A stretch of 54,270 bases of DNA from CAG-632 sp963626805 (GCA_963626805.1 CAVFXS010000018.1:1-54270); one strand, 5' to 3'. Counted from the first letter of the stretch, positions 34,434 through 43,496 are shown. Translations and numbers: made by a program. The notes: a model not told the origin generated them from the letters alone.

Positions 34434-34802
34434 ATGGTTCAACAGGAAACAAGACTTAAGGTTGCTGACAACACTGGTGCTAAGGAATTACTTTGCATTC
34501 GTGTTTTAGGCGGTTCAACCAGAAGATATGCAAATATTGGAGACATTATCGTTGCCTCTGTTAAAGATGCAACACCAGGTGGCGTTGTTAAGAAGGGCGA
34601 CGTTGTTAAGGCAGTTGTAGTAAGAAGCAAGAAGGGTGCTCGTCGTAAGGACGGTTCCTACATCAAGTTCGATGAGAATGCAGCTGTAATTATCAAGGAT
34701 GACTTAAATCCAAAGGGAACTCGTATTTTTGGACCTGTAGCTAGAGAGTTGAGAGATAAGAAGTTCATGAAGATCGTCTCTTTAGCACCGGAAGTGCTGT
34801 AG
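34434..34802 (+). CDS. rplN: 50S ribosomal protein L14
   Basis: A 122-residue protein forming an intersubunit bridge. The family pattern TRLKVADNTGAKELLCIRV and the terminal IFGPVARELRDKKFMKIVSL are clear. AAGGAGG precedes the ATG. Confidence 0.97.
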   Translation: MVQQETRLKVADNTGAKELLCIRVLGGSTRRYANIGDIIVASVKDATPGGVVKKGDVVKAVVVRSKKGARRKDGSYIKFDENAAVIIKDDLNPKGTRIFGPVARELRDKKFMKIVSLAPEVL

Positions 34803-34815
34803 GGAGGTGTCGACT

Positions 34816-35133
34816 GTGGCAACAATGAAGATTAAAAAGAATGACCAGGTAGTAGTAATTACCGGTAAGGATAAAGGTAAAGAGGGAAAGGTTCTTTCCG
34901 TAGATGCCAAGAATCACAAGGTTTTAGTTGAAGGTGTGAATATGGTTTCCAAGCATTGCAAGCCAAGCATGCAGAATCAGCAGGGCGGCATCATTCAGAA
35001 GGAAGCTCCAATTGACATTTCAAACGTAGCTTATCTTTACAAGGGAAAGCCGGTTCGTATTGGTTTCCAGGGCGAGAAGAAAGATAAGGTTCGTGTGGCT
35101 AAAGTTGATGGTAAGTTAGAAGTAATCGATTAA
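34816..35133 (+). CDS. rplX: 50S ribosomal protein L24
   Basis: A 105-residue assembly initiator with the KOW motif in VVVITGKDKGKEGKVLSVD. The GTG at 34816 follows GGGAGG by seven bases. The same frame opens at 34807, on top of that site, so the later start is preferred. An ATG three codons on is another option. Confidence 0.94.
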   Translation: MATMKIKKNDQVVVITGKDKGKEGKVLSVDAKNHKVLVEGVNMVSKHCKPSMQNQQGGIIQKEAPIDISNVAYLYKGKPVRIGFQGEKKDKVRVAKVDGKLEVID

Positions 35134-35154
35134 TAGGAAAGGAGGCCGCACAAG

Positions 35155-35694
35155 GTGAGTAGACTGAAAGATCAGTACAACGAGACAATCGTTGACGAAA
35201 TGATTAAGAAATTTGAATATAAGAATAAAATGCAGGTGCCAAAGCTTGATAAGATCGTAATCAACATGGGTGTTGGCGAAGCAAAGGATAACGCAAAGTT
35301 ATTAGAGGCTGCCATTAAGGATCTGGAGACAATCTCAGGACAGAAGGCTATTGTAACAAAGGCTAAGAAGTCTATTGCAAACTTCAAGTTAAGAGAGGGT
35401 ATGCCAATCGGATGTAAGGTTACATTAAGAGGCGAGAAGATGTATGAGTTCGCAGATCGTCTGATTAACTTGGCACTGCCACGTGTACGTGACTTTAGAG
35501 GTATTAATCCGAACGCATTTGATGGCAGAGGTAACTACGCACTTGGTATCAAGGAGCAGTTAATCTTCCCTGAAATCGAATACGATAAGGTTGATAAGGT
35601 AAGAGGTATGGATGTTATTTTCGTAACAACAGCAAATACCGATGAAGAGGCTCGTGAATTATTGACATTATTCGGAATGCCGTTCAGCAAGTAA
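35155..35694 (+). CDS. rplE: 50S ribosomal protein L5
   Basis: A 179-residue protein that binds 5S rRNA. KLDKIVINMGVGEA and the VRDFRGINPNAFDGRGNY segment are diagnostic. The start is GTG with GGAGG nine bases upstream. Confidence 0.96.
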   Translation: MSRLKDQYNETIVDEMIKKFEYKNKMQVPKLDKIVINMGVGEAKDNAKLLEAAIKDLETISGQKAIVTKAKKSIANFKLREGMPIGCKVTLRGEKMYEFADRLINLALPRVRDFRGINPNAFDGRGNYALGIKEQLIFPEIEYDKVDKVRGMDVIFVTTANTDEEARELLTLFGMPFSK

Positions 35695-35711
35695 GAAGGA
35701 GGAAGAGTTTC

Positions 35712-35897
35712 ATGGCAAAGACATCTATGAAAGTTAAACAGCAGCGCAAGCAGAAGTTCTCTACCCGAGAATATACCCGCTGCAAGATTTGTGGTCGTCC
35801 ACATTCAGTGTTAAGAAAGTACGGAATTTGCAGAATCTGCTTCCGTGAATTAGCATACAAGGGTGAGATCCCTGGTGTTAAGAAGTCAAGCTGGTAA
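35712..35897 (+). CDS. rpsN: 30S ribosomal protein S14, zinc type
   Basis: A 61-residue S14 of the short, zinc-binding type, with cysteine pairs in CKICGRP and CRICF. It binds 16S rRNA in the 30S head. The zinc-free paralogue some Firmicutes use during zinc shortage is not in this window. Confidence 0.96.
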   Translation: MAKTSMKVKQQRKQKFSTREYTRCKICGRPHSVLRKYGICRICFRELAYKGEIPGVKKSSW

Positions 35898-35920
35898 GAG
35901 TTGAAAGGAGGCAAACAATA

Positions 35921-36322
35921 ATGGCAATGAGTGATCCAATTGCAGATATGCTTACAAGAATCCGTAATGCAAATACTGCAAAACATGATACAGTTGATGT
36001 TCCGGCATCTAAAATGAAGGTTTCAATTGCAGAGATCCTTTTAAATGAGGGTTATATCAAGGCTTTTGATATCGTAGATGATGGTAATTTCAAGACAATC
36101 CGTATTACATTGAAATATGGTGCAGATAAGAACGAGAAGATTATCACAGGTCTGAAGAGAATTTCTAAGCCTGGTCTTCGTGTATATGCAAGCAAGGAAG
36201 ATTTACCAAAGGTTCTTGGTGGTCTGGGTATTGCAATTATTTCTACAAATAAGGGTGTATTAACCGACAAGGAAGCTAGAAAACAGAACGTAGGCGGCGA
36301 AGTTCTCGCTTACGTATGGTAA
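35921..36322 (+). CDS. rpsH: 30S ribosomal protein S8
   Basis: A 133-residue primary 16S-binding protein. The opening MSDPIADMLTRIRNAN and the C-terminal STNKGVLTDKEARKQNVGGE block are diagnostic. In E. coli S8 represses the spc operon. No matching site was identified here. Confidence 0.97.
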   Translation: MAMSDPIADMLTRIRNANTAKHDTVDVPASKMKVSIAEILLNEGYIKAFDIVDDGNFKTIRITLKYGADKNEKIITGLKRISKPGLRVYASKEDLPKVLGGLGIAIISTNKGVLTDKEARKQNVGGEVLAYVW

Positions 36323-36347
36323 TTATAATATTAGGAGGTAACGGCAG

Positions 36348-36887
36348 ATGTCACGTATCGGAAGAATGCCTATCGCTGTACCAGCAGGTGTAACTGTTGA
36401 TATCGCAGAAAATAATAAGGTGACAGTTAAGGGACCTAAGGGAACCTTAGAGAGAGTTTTACCTGCAGAGATGGAAATCAAGCAGGAAAATGGCGAGATC
36501 ATCGTAACAAGACCGAACGACTTAAAGAAAATGAAGTCTTTACACGGTCTGACCAGAACACTGATCCACAACATGGTAGTTGGTGTTACAGATGGTTTTA
36601 CAAAGGAACTGGAAGTAAACGGTGTTGGTTACAGAGCATCTAAGCAGGGAAAGAAGTTAACCCTTTCATTAGGTTATTCTCACCCGGTTGAAATGGAAGA
36701 TCCGGAAGGATTGGAGTCAACAGTAGATGGTAACAAGATTATCGTTAAAGGTATTGATAAAGAAAAAGTTGGCCAATATGCTGCAGAGATCAGAGCTAAG
36801 AGAGAGCCTGAACCATACAAGGGTAAGGGTATCAAGTATGCTGATGAAGTGATTCGACGCAAGGTTGGTAAGACTGGTAAAAAATAA
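36348..36887 (+). CDS. rplF: 50S ribosomal protein L6
   Basis: A 179-residue protein with two similar halves near the GTPase centre. SRIGRMPIAVPAGV starts it and PEPYKGKGIKYADEVIRRK is the family signature. GGAGGTAAC precedes the ATG. Confidence 0.97.
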   Translation: MSRIGRMPIAVPAGVTVDIAENNKVTVKGPKGTLERVLPAEMEIKQENGEIIVTRPNDLKKMKSLHGLTRTLIHNMVVGVTDGFTKELEVNGVGYRASKQGKKLTLSLGYSHPVEMEDPEGLESTVDGNKIIVKGIDKEKVGQYAAEIRAKREPEPYKGKGIKYADEVIRRKVGKTGKK

Positions 36888-36905
36888 TTAAAGGAGTGAT
36901 AAGCA

Positions 36906-37274
36906 ATGGTTAGTAAAGCGTCAAGAAAAGATATTCGTGAAAAGAAGCATTCAAGACTTCGTAACCGTATCAGTGGCACTGCTGAATGCCCACGTTTAGC
37001 GGTTTTCAGAAGTAATAATCATATGTACGCTCAGATTATTGATGATACAGTTGGAAATACCTTAGTGTCTGCATCTACATTAGAGAAGGCTGTAAAGGAT
37101 TCTGTAGATCATACCAATGATGTTGCAGCAGCAGCAAGTGTTGGAAAGGCAATCGCTGAGAAAGCATTAGCAAAGGGTATCAAGACTGTCGTATTCGATA
37201 GAGGCGGCTACGTATATAAAGGTAAAGTTAAAGCATTAGCAGATGCAGCCCGTGAAGCTGGTCTCGAATTCTAA
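36906..37274 (+). CDS. rplR: 50S ribosomal protein L18
   Basis: A 122-residue 5S rRNA-binding protein. RLAVFRSNNHMYAQIIDD and the C-terminal VFDRGGYVYKGKVKALADAA are diagnostic. AAGGAGTG precedes the ATG. Confidence 0.97.
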   Translation: MVSKASRKDIREKKHSRLRNRISGTAECPRLAVFRSNNHMYAQIIDDTVGNTLVSASTLEKAVKDSVDHTNDVAAAASVGKAIAEKALAKGIKTVVFDRGGYVYKGKVKALADAAREAGLEF

Positions 37275-37293
37275 TAAGGAGGAATACACAAAT

Positions 37294-37803
37294 ATGAAGC
37301 ATACAATCATTGATGCTAGTCAGTTGGAATTAGAAGAAAAAGTAGTATCAATTAAGCGTGTTACCAAGGTTGTTAAGGGTGGACGTAACATGAGATTCGC
37401 AGCACTTGTAGTTGTTGGCGACAGAAATGGTCATGTTGGTGCCGGCTTAGGTAAGGCTGCTGAAATCCCGGAAGCAATTCGTAAGGGAAAAGAAGATGCT
37501 ATTAAGAAGCTGGTTACAGTTGCAATCAACGATGAGGGAAGTATTCCTCATGACTGGACAGGTAAGTTCGGTAGCGCATCTGTATTATTAAAGGCATCTC
37601 CAGAAGGTACCGGTATCATCGCTGGTGGTCCGGCACGTAACGTACTGGAGCTGGCCGGATACAAGAATATTCGTACCAAGTCTTTAGGATCTAACAACAA
37701 GCAGAACGTAGTATTAGCTACGATTGATGGACTTTCTCAGATTAAGACTCCGGAAGAAGTTGCTAAGCTTCGTGGTAAGTCTGTGGAAGAAATCCTGGGC
37801 TAA
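37294..37803 (+). CDS. rpsE: 30S ribosomal protein S5
   Basis: A 169-residue protein of the decoding region. The double-stranded RNA-binding domain with VVVGDRNGHVGAGLGKA and the EGTGIIAGGPARNVLELAG block are clear. ATG 37294 follows AAGGAGG. The frame continues upward into rplR without support. Confidence 0.96.
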   Translation: MKHTIIDASQLELEEKVVSIKRVTKVVKGGRNMRFAALVVVGDRNGHVGAGLGKAAEIPEAIRKGKEDAIKKLVTVAINDEGSIPHDWTGKFGSASVLLKASPEGTGIIAGGPARNVLELAGYKNIRTKSLGSNNKQNVVLATIDGLSQIKTPEEVAKLRGKSVEEILG

Positions 37804-37817
37804 GGAGGTTATTTGAA

Positions 37818-38000
37818 ATGGCAGATAAGTTAAAGGTAACATTAGTAAAGTCTACAATCGGAGCAATTCCTAAGCATAAGAAGACAGTTGAAGCATTAGG
37901 ACTGCATAAGGTTAACAAGTCTGTAGAGCTTCCAAACAATGATGCAACATTAGGAATGGTTCAGCAGGTTAGACATTTAGTAAAAGTTGAAGAAATTTAA
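37818..38000 (+). CDS. rpmD: 50S ribosomal protein L30
   Basis: A 60-residue protein with the pattern LKVTLVKSTIGAIPKHKKT and the closing MVQQVRHLVKVEEI. AAGGAGG lies ahead of the ATG. It sits between rpsE and rplO, as usual. Confidence 0.96.
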   Translation: MADKLKVTLVKSTIGAIPKHKKTVEALGLHKVNKSVELPNNDATLGMVQQVRHLVKVEEI

Positions 38001-38022
38001 TTTGGAATAGGAGGTGCACGTA

Positions 38023-38463
38023 ATGAATTTATCAAGCTTAAAGCCTGCAGAGGGTTCAAAACAGAGCGATAACTTCAGGAGAGGTCGTGGCCATGGTTCA
38101 GGAAATGGCAAGACAGCCGGTAAGGGTCATAAGGGACAGAAGGCTCGTTCAGGAGCTCCAAGACCAGGTTTTGAAGGTGGTCAGATGCCATTATACAGAA
38201 GATTGCCTAAGAGAGGTTTCACTTGCAGAAACTCTAAGGAAATCGTAGCAGTAAATGTATCTGCTCTGGAACGCTTCGAAAATGGTACAGAAGTAACTGT
38301 AGCAACATTAGTTGAGCAGGGAATTGTAAAGAATCCAAAGGATGGAGTAAAGATTCTTGGAAATGGAGAATTAACCAAGAAGCTTACAGTTAAGGCAAAC
38401 GCTTTCAGTGAAGGAGCGGTTGCTAAGATTGAAGCAGCTGGTGGAAAAGCCGAGGTGATTTAG
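38023..38463 (+). CDS. rplO: 50S ribosomal protein L15
   Basis: A 146-residue protein. The glycine-rich N-terminal arm, GRGHGSGNGKTAGKGHKGQK, threads into the 50S core. The C-terminal globular part starts near residue 75. ATG 38023 follows GGAGGTGC. secY starts 2 bases after its stop, with the secY ribosome binding site inside rplO. Confidence 0.95.
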   Translation: MNLSSLKPAEGSKQSDNFRRGRGHGSGNGKTAGKGHKGQKARSGAPRPGFEGGQMPLYRRLPKRGFTCRNSKEIVAVNVSALERFENGTEVTVATLVEQGIVKNPKDGVKILGNGELTKKLTVKANAFSEGAVAKIEAAGGKAEVI

Positions 38464-38464
38464 T

Positions 38465-39793
38465 ATGTTCAAAACATTAGTAAATGCTTTGAAAGTGAAA
38501 GACATACGAAATCGAATCCTTTACACACTTATGATATTATTGGTAGTTCGGATTGGTTGTACCCTTCCAATTCCGGGTATCGACACCGATGTGGTGAAGT
38601 CAACACTGACTTCACTGCTCGGAGATTCGAACTCCATCTTAAATGCATTTACCGGTGGTTCATTTGAGCAGATGTCAATCTTTGCGTTGAATGTAACTCC
38701 ATACATTACATCTTCCATTATCATGCAGCTGTTGACCATTGCTATTCCGGCACTGGAAGAGATGCAGCGGGATGGTGAAGACGGAAGAAAGAAAATGACA
38801 GCAATTACCAGATATGTGACCGTACTTTTGGGAATTATGGAGTCGGCCGGACTGGCAATCAGTCTTCATAATGCAAACGCTCTGGGAAGCGGTGCGAATG
38901 CATTCACGGTTGTTGTCATGATCGTAACTCTGACCGCAGGCAGTATCCTGGTCATGTGGTTAGGCGAGCAGATCACGGAGCGGGGGATTGGAAATGGTAT
39001 TTCCATTATTCTGTTGATCAATATTGTATCCAGAATGCCAAGTGATTTCTCAAATCTTTATGAGATGTTTGTTAAGACACAGTTTAGTGCAGGAGAGTAT
39101 GTAAAGGGAATCGGAGCTATCTTAGTAATTTTAGCAGTTATAATTGTGACAGTAGTACTGGTAATTCTGCTTCAGGATGCAGTGCGTAAGATCCCGATTC
39201 AATATTCGCAGAAGGTGAGCGGAAGAAGAACATTCGCCGGTAAGGGTTCTGAAATGCCGTTAAAGGTAAATACCGCAGGTGTTATTCCAATTATCTTTGC
39301 ATCATCATTGTTGTCGATTCCGTCCTTGATTATTAACTTATTCAAGATCACGGTAACAAATAATGTAGTACAGGAGATCATTTCCAGTATGTCACAGAAC
39401 AGCTGGTTTTCAAAATCCCATCCATGGGGTTATGTAGGACTGGCAGTTTACATTGCACTGGTTATCATGTTCGCATATTTCTATACTTCCATTACATTTA
39501 ATCCGATGGAAGTTGCAAATAACTTAAAGAAGAGCGGCGCATCCATTCCGGGTATCCGGCCTGGAAAACCGACCCAGGAATATCTGGAGAAGGTATTAAA
39601 ATATATCATCTTTATCGGAGCCGTTGGACTGGTAATCGTAGCATTGATCCCAATCTTCTTCAGTGGTGTATTCGGTGCGAATGTATCCTTTGGTGGTACT
39701 TCCCTGATCATCGTAGTTGGTGTTATTCTTGAGACTATGAAGCAGATTGATTCCAAGATGCTGGAACGTAATTACGAAGGATTTCTGAAATAA
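38465..39793 (+). CDS. secY: Protein translocase subunit SecY
   Basis: A 442-residue membrane protein with ten helices that forms the Sec channel. PIPGIDTD near the first periplasmic plug region, VTPYITSSIIMQLL in helix 2, the cytosolic loop QYSQKVSGRRTF, and GIRPGKPTQEYL are diagnostic. It is coupled to rplO. An inverted repeat lies between it and adk. Confidence 0.97.
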   Translation: MFKTLVNALKVKDIRNRILYTLMILLVVRIGCTLPIPGIDTDVVKSTLTSLLGDSNSILNAFTGGSFEQMSIFALNVTPYITSSIIMQLLTIAIPALEEMQRDGEDGRKKMTAITRYVTVLLGIMESAGLAISLHNANALGSGANAFTVVVMIVTLTAGSILVMWLGEQITERGIGNGISIILLINIVSRMPSDFSNLYEMFVKTQFSAGEYVKGIGAILVILAVIIVTVVLVILLQDAVRKIPIQYSQKVSGRRTFAGKGSEMPLKVNTAGVIPIIFASSLLSIPSLIINLFKITVTNNVVQEIISSMSQNSWFSKSHPWGYVGLAVYIALVIMFAYFYTSITFNPMEVANNLKKSGASIPGIRPGKPTQEYLEKVLKYIIFIGAVGLVIVALIPIFFSGVFGANVSFGGTSLIIVVGVILETMKQIDSKMLERNYEGFLK

Positions 39794-39803
39794 GTTAAAC
39801 ATG

Positions 39804-39832
39804 AATAAGCTGTAGAATTTCTACAGCTTATT
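39804..39832. repeat. 14-bp inverted repeat between secY and adk
   Basis: AATAAGCTGTAGAA and TTCTACAGCTTATT are perfect arms around a single T. No T run follows, so it is not a standard terminator. It may be an attenuator, a processing or stability hairpin, or a protein site. Confidence 0.7.
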
Positions 39833-39885
39833 GGTGTGTTAGCAAAACTAATAGATTGTATAGATAGATACGAGGAGGAAGATGA

Positions 39886-40530
39886 ATGAAGATAATTATG
39901 TTAGGTGCTCCTGGAGCTGGTAAAGGAACACAGGCAAAGATGATTGCTGAAAAGTACGGAATTCCACATATCTCTACTGGTGATATTTTCCGTGCAAACA
40001 TTAAGAACGGCACAGAACTGGGTGCAAAGGCTAAGACATATATGGATCAGGGACTTCTGGTTCCGGATGAATTAGTAGTAGATCTGGTAATTGACCGGTT
40101 TAAGGCAGATGACTGTAAGAAGGGTTACATTCTGGATGGATTCCCAAGAACGATTCCGCAGGCAGAAGCTTTGGATAAGGCATTAGCCGCAATCGGTGAC
40201 AGTGTTGATTACGCAATCAATGTAGAAGTACCGGATGAGAATATTGTCCGCAGAATGTCAGGCCGTCGTGCATGTGTCGGCTGTGGCGCTACATATCATA
40301 TTGTATATAATCCGACAAAGGTTGAGAACAAGTGTGATGCCTGTGGTGGCGAACTGATCTTAAGAGATGATGACAAGCCGGAGACCGTACAGAAGAGACT
40401 GGCTGTTTATCATGAGCAGACACAGCCGTTGATCGATTATTATAATAAGAAGGGCATCATGAAGGAAGTTGACGGTACCGTTGATATGAATGATGTCTTT
40501 GCAGCAATTTGCGATATTTTAGGTGAATAA
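39886..40530 (+). CDS. adk: Adenylate kinase, zinc-lid type
   Basis: A 214-residue enzyme that converts ATP and AMP to two ADP. The P-loop GAPGAGKGTQA is at about 7-17 and LDGFPRT near 84. The lid carries four cysteines in CVGCG and CDACG, the zinc-binding form common in Gram-positives. GAGGAGG precedes the ATG. map follows 2 bases after its stop. Confidence 0.97.
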   Translation: MKIIMLGAPGAGKGTQAKMIAEKYGIPHISTGDIFRANIKNGTELGAKAKTYMDQGLLVPDELVVDLVIDRFKADDCKKGYILDGFPRTIPQAEALDKALAAIGDSVDYAINVEVPDENIVRRMSGRRACVGCGATYHIVYNPTKVENKCDACGGELILRDDDKPETVQKRLAVYHEQTQPLIDYYNKKGIMKEVDGTVDMNDVFAAICDILGE

Positions 40531-40532
40531 TT

Positions 40533-41300
40533 ATGCCGATTAAAAGAAAATCTCAAAAAGAGATAGAACTTATGCGGGAGGCCGGCAGAATACTTGCCAT
40601 TGTGCATAACGAGCTGGCCAAAGAAGTGAAACCGGGTATTACAACCAAACGGATTGATGAAATCGGTGAAACGATTATCCGGGATTTCGGGTGTGAACCT
40701 TCATTCCTGAATTATTGCGGATATCCGGGTTCCATCTGCGTATCCATTAATGATGAAGTGGTACACGGAATTCCAAATGAGAAACACATTGTCCGGGATG
40801 GCGATATTGTAAGTCTGGATGCGGGAGTGATCTATCAGGGATATCATTCCGATGCAGCACGGACGATCATGGTAGGAAATGTTTCGGAGGAGGCCAGAAA
40901 GCTGGTAGAGGTTACCAGACAGAGCTTCTTTGAAGGGATTAAATATGCAAAACCCAGCTACCATATAATAGATATCGGAAGAGCCGTACAGGAATATGTG
41001 GAGAAACATGGATTTTCGGTTGTTCGGGATCTGACGGGACATGGAATCGGAAAGAAGCTTCATGAGAAGCCGAATGTTCCGAACTTTGCAGATCGTCATA
41101 AGGGTCCGCGGTTAAAGGCCGGTATGACCATTGCAGTAGAGCCGATGGTAAATGCCGGTGAGTATGATGTGGCATGGATGGATGATGACTGGACGGTTGT
41201 TACTTATGATGGAAGCCTGTCCGCCCATTATGAAAACACGATTTTGATTACGGAAGGCGAGCCGGTGATTCTTTCACAGGCAGACGGAATTCCATTATAG
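40533..41300 (+). CDS. map: Methionine aminopeptidase type I
   Basis: A 255-residue enzyme that removes the initiator methionine from nascent chains. The metal ligands are visible in SLDAGVIYQGYHSDAART, LTGHGIGKKLHEKP, AVEPMVNAG and HYENTILITEGEP. The adk-map-infA-rpmJ order is typical of Firmicutes. It has no clear ribosome binding site of its own and is probably coupled to adk. Confidence 0.96.
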   Translation: MPIKRKSQKEIELMREAGRILAIVHNELAKEVKPGITTKRIDEIGETIIRDFGCEPSFLNYCGYPGSICVSINDEVVHGIPNEKHIVRDGDIVSLDAGVIYQGYHSDAARTIMVGNVSEEARKLVEVTRQSFFEGIKYAKPSYHIIDIGRAVQEYVEKHGFSVVRDLTGHGIGKKLHEKPNVPNFADRHKGPRLKAGMTIAVEPMVNAGEYDVAWMDDDWTVVTYDGSLSAHYENTILITEGEPVILSQADGIPL

Positions 41301-41336
41301 CATAAGGTTTATTTATAGAAATCAGGAGGTTTGAAA

Positions 41337-41555
41337 ATGTCAAAGGTTGATGCAATTGAAGTAGAAGGTGTTGTTTTAGAGAAGTTACCAAATGCCATGT
41401 TCCGGGTACAGTTGGAGAACGGACATGTGGTACTGGGACATATCAGTGGTAAGATCCGTATGGGATATATCAAGATTCTTCCTGGCGATACCGTAAAGAT
41501 TGAGTTATCTCCATATGATCTGACAAAGGGCAGAATTGTCTGGAGAAACAAATAA
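41337..41555 (+). CDS. infA: Translation initiation factor IF-1
   Basis: A 72-residue OB-fold protein that occupies the A site during initiation. VDAIEVEGVVLEKLPNAMFR and RMGYIKILPGDTVKIELSPY are diagnostic. ATG 41337 follows AGGAGG by eight bases. Confidence 0.97.
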   Translation: MSKVDAIEVEGVVLEKLPNAMFRVQLENGHVVLGHISGKIRMGYIKILPGDTVKIELSPYDLTKGRIVWRNK

Positions 41556-41697
41556 GATCTATCAGATAACGTTATTAAGAAGCAGAATAAATCAGAATAA
41601 AAAAGTTAGGCAAAACGAGAAAAAACTATTGCAAAGTATTGCAAAAGGTGATAAAGTATTAGCTTGTAGCGGACTTTTTCGAAAGGAGAGATTTTCA

Positions 41698-41811
41698 ATG
41701 AAGGTTAGAGCATCCGTAAAACCAATTTGCGACAAGTGCAAAATCATCAAAAGAAAAGGAAGCATCAGAGTAATCTGTGAAAATCCTAAGCACAAGCAGA
41801 GACAGGGCTAG
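41698..41811 (+). CDS. rpmJ: 50S ribosomal protein L36
   Basis: A 37-residue protein of the zinc-binding type, with KPICDKCKIIKRKG and the terminal CENPKHKQRQG giving a C-C-C-H site. AAAGGAGAG precedes ATG 41698. The frame opens far upstream at 41536, which is not meaningful. Confidence 0.96.
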   Translation: MKVRASVKPICDKCKIIKRKGSIRVICENPKHKQRQG

Positions 41812-42063
41812 GAAATTGAACATTTGTTGGTGATTTGTGTTATTCCCGCACAGATCTTAATAAATGATTCCTCAATCTGCTATCGACCGTAAGGTCACAA
41901 ACAGGAAGCGGCTGTAGCATAGTCATATGCTAATTAAATAAACGTCATAGTAATAGTATGAGAACGAACGTATGCATTTCACCCCATACTTAATCAGTAT
42001 GCGGATACGTAAGTTTTTATATTAGCAAACAGAATACTAATATTTTATGGAGGTGCGAAATAC
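41812..42063 (+). promoter_or_regulatory. Structured leader upstream of rpsM
   Basis: A 252-base gap inside an otherwise tight ribosomal cluster. It holds three hairpins. GACC-GTAA-GGTC (41885-41896) has a GNRA loop. TAGCATA-GTCA-TATGCTA is at 41915-41932. A nested stem pairs ACGTAT (41968-41973) with ATACGT (42005-42010) around CATAC/GTATG. A T run follows the last stem. It is a candidate autoregulatory leader for the alpha operon. No consensus promoter is obvious within it. Confidence 0.5.
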
Positions 42064-42432
42064 ATGGCTCGTATTTCAGGTGTTGATTTACCAAGAGAAA
42101 AGCGTATCGAAATCGGTCTTACCTATATTTATGGTATTGGTAAAACAAGTGCTGCGCGTATCTTAAAGGAAGCTAACGTAAATCCAGATACCCGTGTCCG
42201 TGATTTAACGGATGATGAAGTTCGTAGATTAAGCGAAGTTATTAATGAGACTCAGACTGTTGAGGGTGATTTACGTAGAGAAGTAGCAATGAATATTAAG
42301 CGTTTACAGGAAATTGGATGTTACCGTGGTATCCGTCATAGAAAGGGACTTCCAGTTCGTGGTCAGAAGACTAAGACAAATGCTAGAACCCGTAAAGGTC
42401 CTAAGAGAACAGTAGCAAACAAGAAGAAGTAA
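42064..42432 (+). CDS. rpsM: 30S ribosomal protein S13
   Basis: A 122-residue protein contacting P-site tRNA. ARISGVDLPREKRIEIGLTY and the C-terminal RHRKGLPVRGQKTKTNARTR are diagnostic. GGAGGTG precedes the ATG. It is the first gene of the alpha-operon part. Confidence 0.97.
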   Translation: MARISGVDLPREKRIEIGLTYIYGIGKTSAARILKEANVNPDTRVRDLTDDEVRRLSEVINETQTVEGDLRREVAMNIKRLQEIGCYRGIRHRKGLPVRGQKTKTNARTRKGPKRTVANKKK

Positions 42433-42484
42433 TAATTGAAATGATACAGGCGCATCAGGCGCTGAATACCTAGGAGGTTTAGTA

Positions 42485-42886
42485 ATGGCAGCAGCAAAGA
42501 AAGTTACTAAAAAAGTGACAAAAAAGCGCGTTAAGAAGAACGTTGAACATGGACAAGCGCATATTCAGTCATCTTTTAATAATACAATTGTTACCTTAAC
42601 AGATGCACAGGGAAATGCTTTATCTTGGGCAAGTGCAGGTGGATTGGGCTTCAGAGGTTCCAGAAAGTCTACCCCATACGCAGCTCAGATGGCAGCTGAA
42701 ACTGCAACAAAGGCAGCATTAGTACATGGATTAAAGTCCGTAGACGTTATGGTTAAAGGCCCAGGTTCTGGTCGTGAAGCAGCAATCCGTGCTCTTCAGG
42801 CATGCGGTCTGGATGTTTTAAGCATCACAGATGTAACCCCAGTTCCACATAATGGTTGTCGCCCACCAAAGCGTCGTAGAGTCTAA
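42485..42886 (+). CDS. rpsK: 30S ribosomal protein S11
   Basis: A 133-residue protein of the 30S platform. IQSSFNNTIVTLTDAQGN and the C-terminal TPVPHNGCRPPKRRRV are diagnostic. AGGAGG precedes the ATG. Confidence 0.97.
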   Translation: MAAAKKVTKKVTKKRVKKNVEHGQAHIQSSFNNTIVTLTDAQGNALSWASAGGLGFRGSRKSTPYAAQMAAETATKAALVHGLKSVDVMVKGPGSGREAAIRALQACGLDVLSITDVTPVPHNGCRPPKRRRV

Positions 42887-42902
42887 TAGGAGGTACAAGT
42901 AG

Positions 42903-43496
42903 ATGGCAGTAGATAGAACTCCCGTTCTTAAGAGATGCAGATCTTTAGGCATGGAGCCAATGTATCTCGGAATTGACAAGAAGTCAAACAGAACATTAAA
43001 TAGAGCAAACAGAAAGATGAGTGAATATGGTCTTCAGTTACGCGAGAAGCAGAAGGCTAAGTTTATTTATGGTGTATTAGAGAAGCCTTTCCGTAACTTA
43101 TATGCAACAGCAGAGCGCATGAAGGGCTTAACAGGTCCTAACTTAATGATTTTATTAGAGTTAAGACTGGACAATGTTATTTTCCGTATGGGTCTGGCAC
43201 GTACACGTAAGGAAGCAAGACAGATCGTTGATCATAAGCACGTACTGGTAAATGGCAAGTGTGTAAACATTCCATCTTACAGAGTAAAGGCTGGCGATAA
43301 GATTGAAATCAGAGAGAAGAGCAAGTCTTCTCAGAGATATAAGGACATCGTGGAAGTAACCGCAGGAAGATTAGTTCCAGCATGGTTAGAGGCAGATCAG
43401 GAGAAGTTAAGTGGTACTGTTATTGAAATGCCTTTAAGAGAGCAGATCGATGTACCTGTAAATGAAACTCTTATCGTTGAGTTGTATTCTAAATAA
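42903..43496 (+). CDS. rpsD: 30S ribosomal protein S4
   Basis: A 197-residue primary 16S-binding protein with an S4 RNA-binding domain (about 85-150, RLDNVIFRMGLARTRKEARQ). It lacks the CxxC zinc motif near the N terminus seen in some S4 proteins. In E. coli S4 represses the alpha operon. Here rpsD also lies inside the alpha cluster, so it could act on the rpsM leader. Confidence 0.96.
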   Translation: MAVDRTPVLKRCRSLGMEPMYLGIDKKSNRTLNRANRKMSEYGLQLREKQKAKFIYGVLEKPFRNLYATAERMKGLTGPNLMILLELRLDNVIFRMGLARTRKEARQIVDHKHVLVNGKCVNIPSYRVKAGDKIEIREKSKSSQRYKDIVEVTAGRLVPAWLEADQEKLSGTVIEMPLREQIDVPVNETLIVELYSK

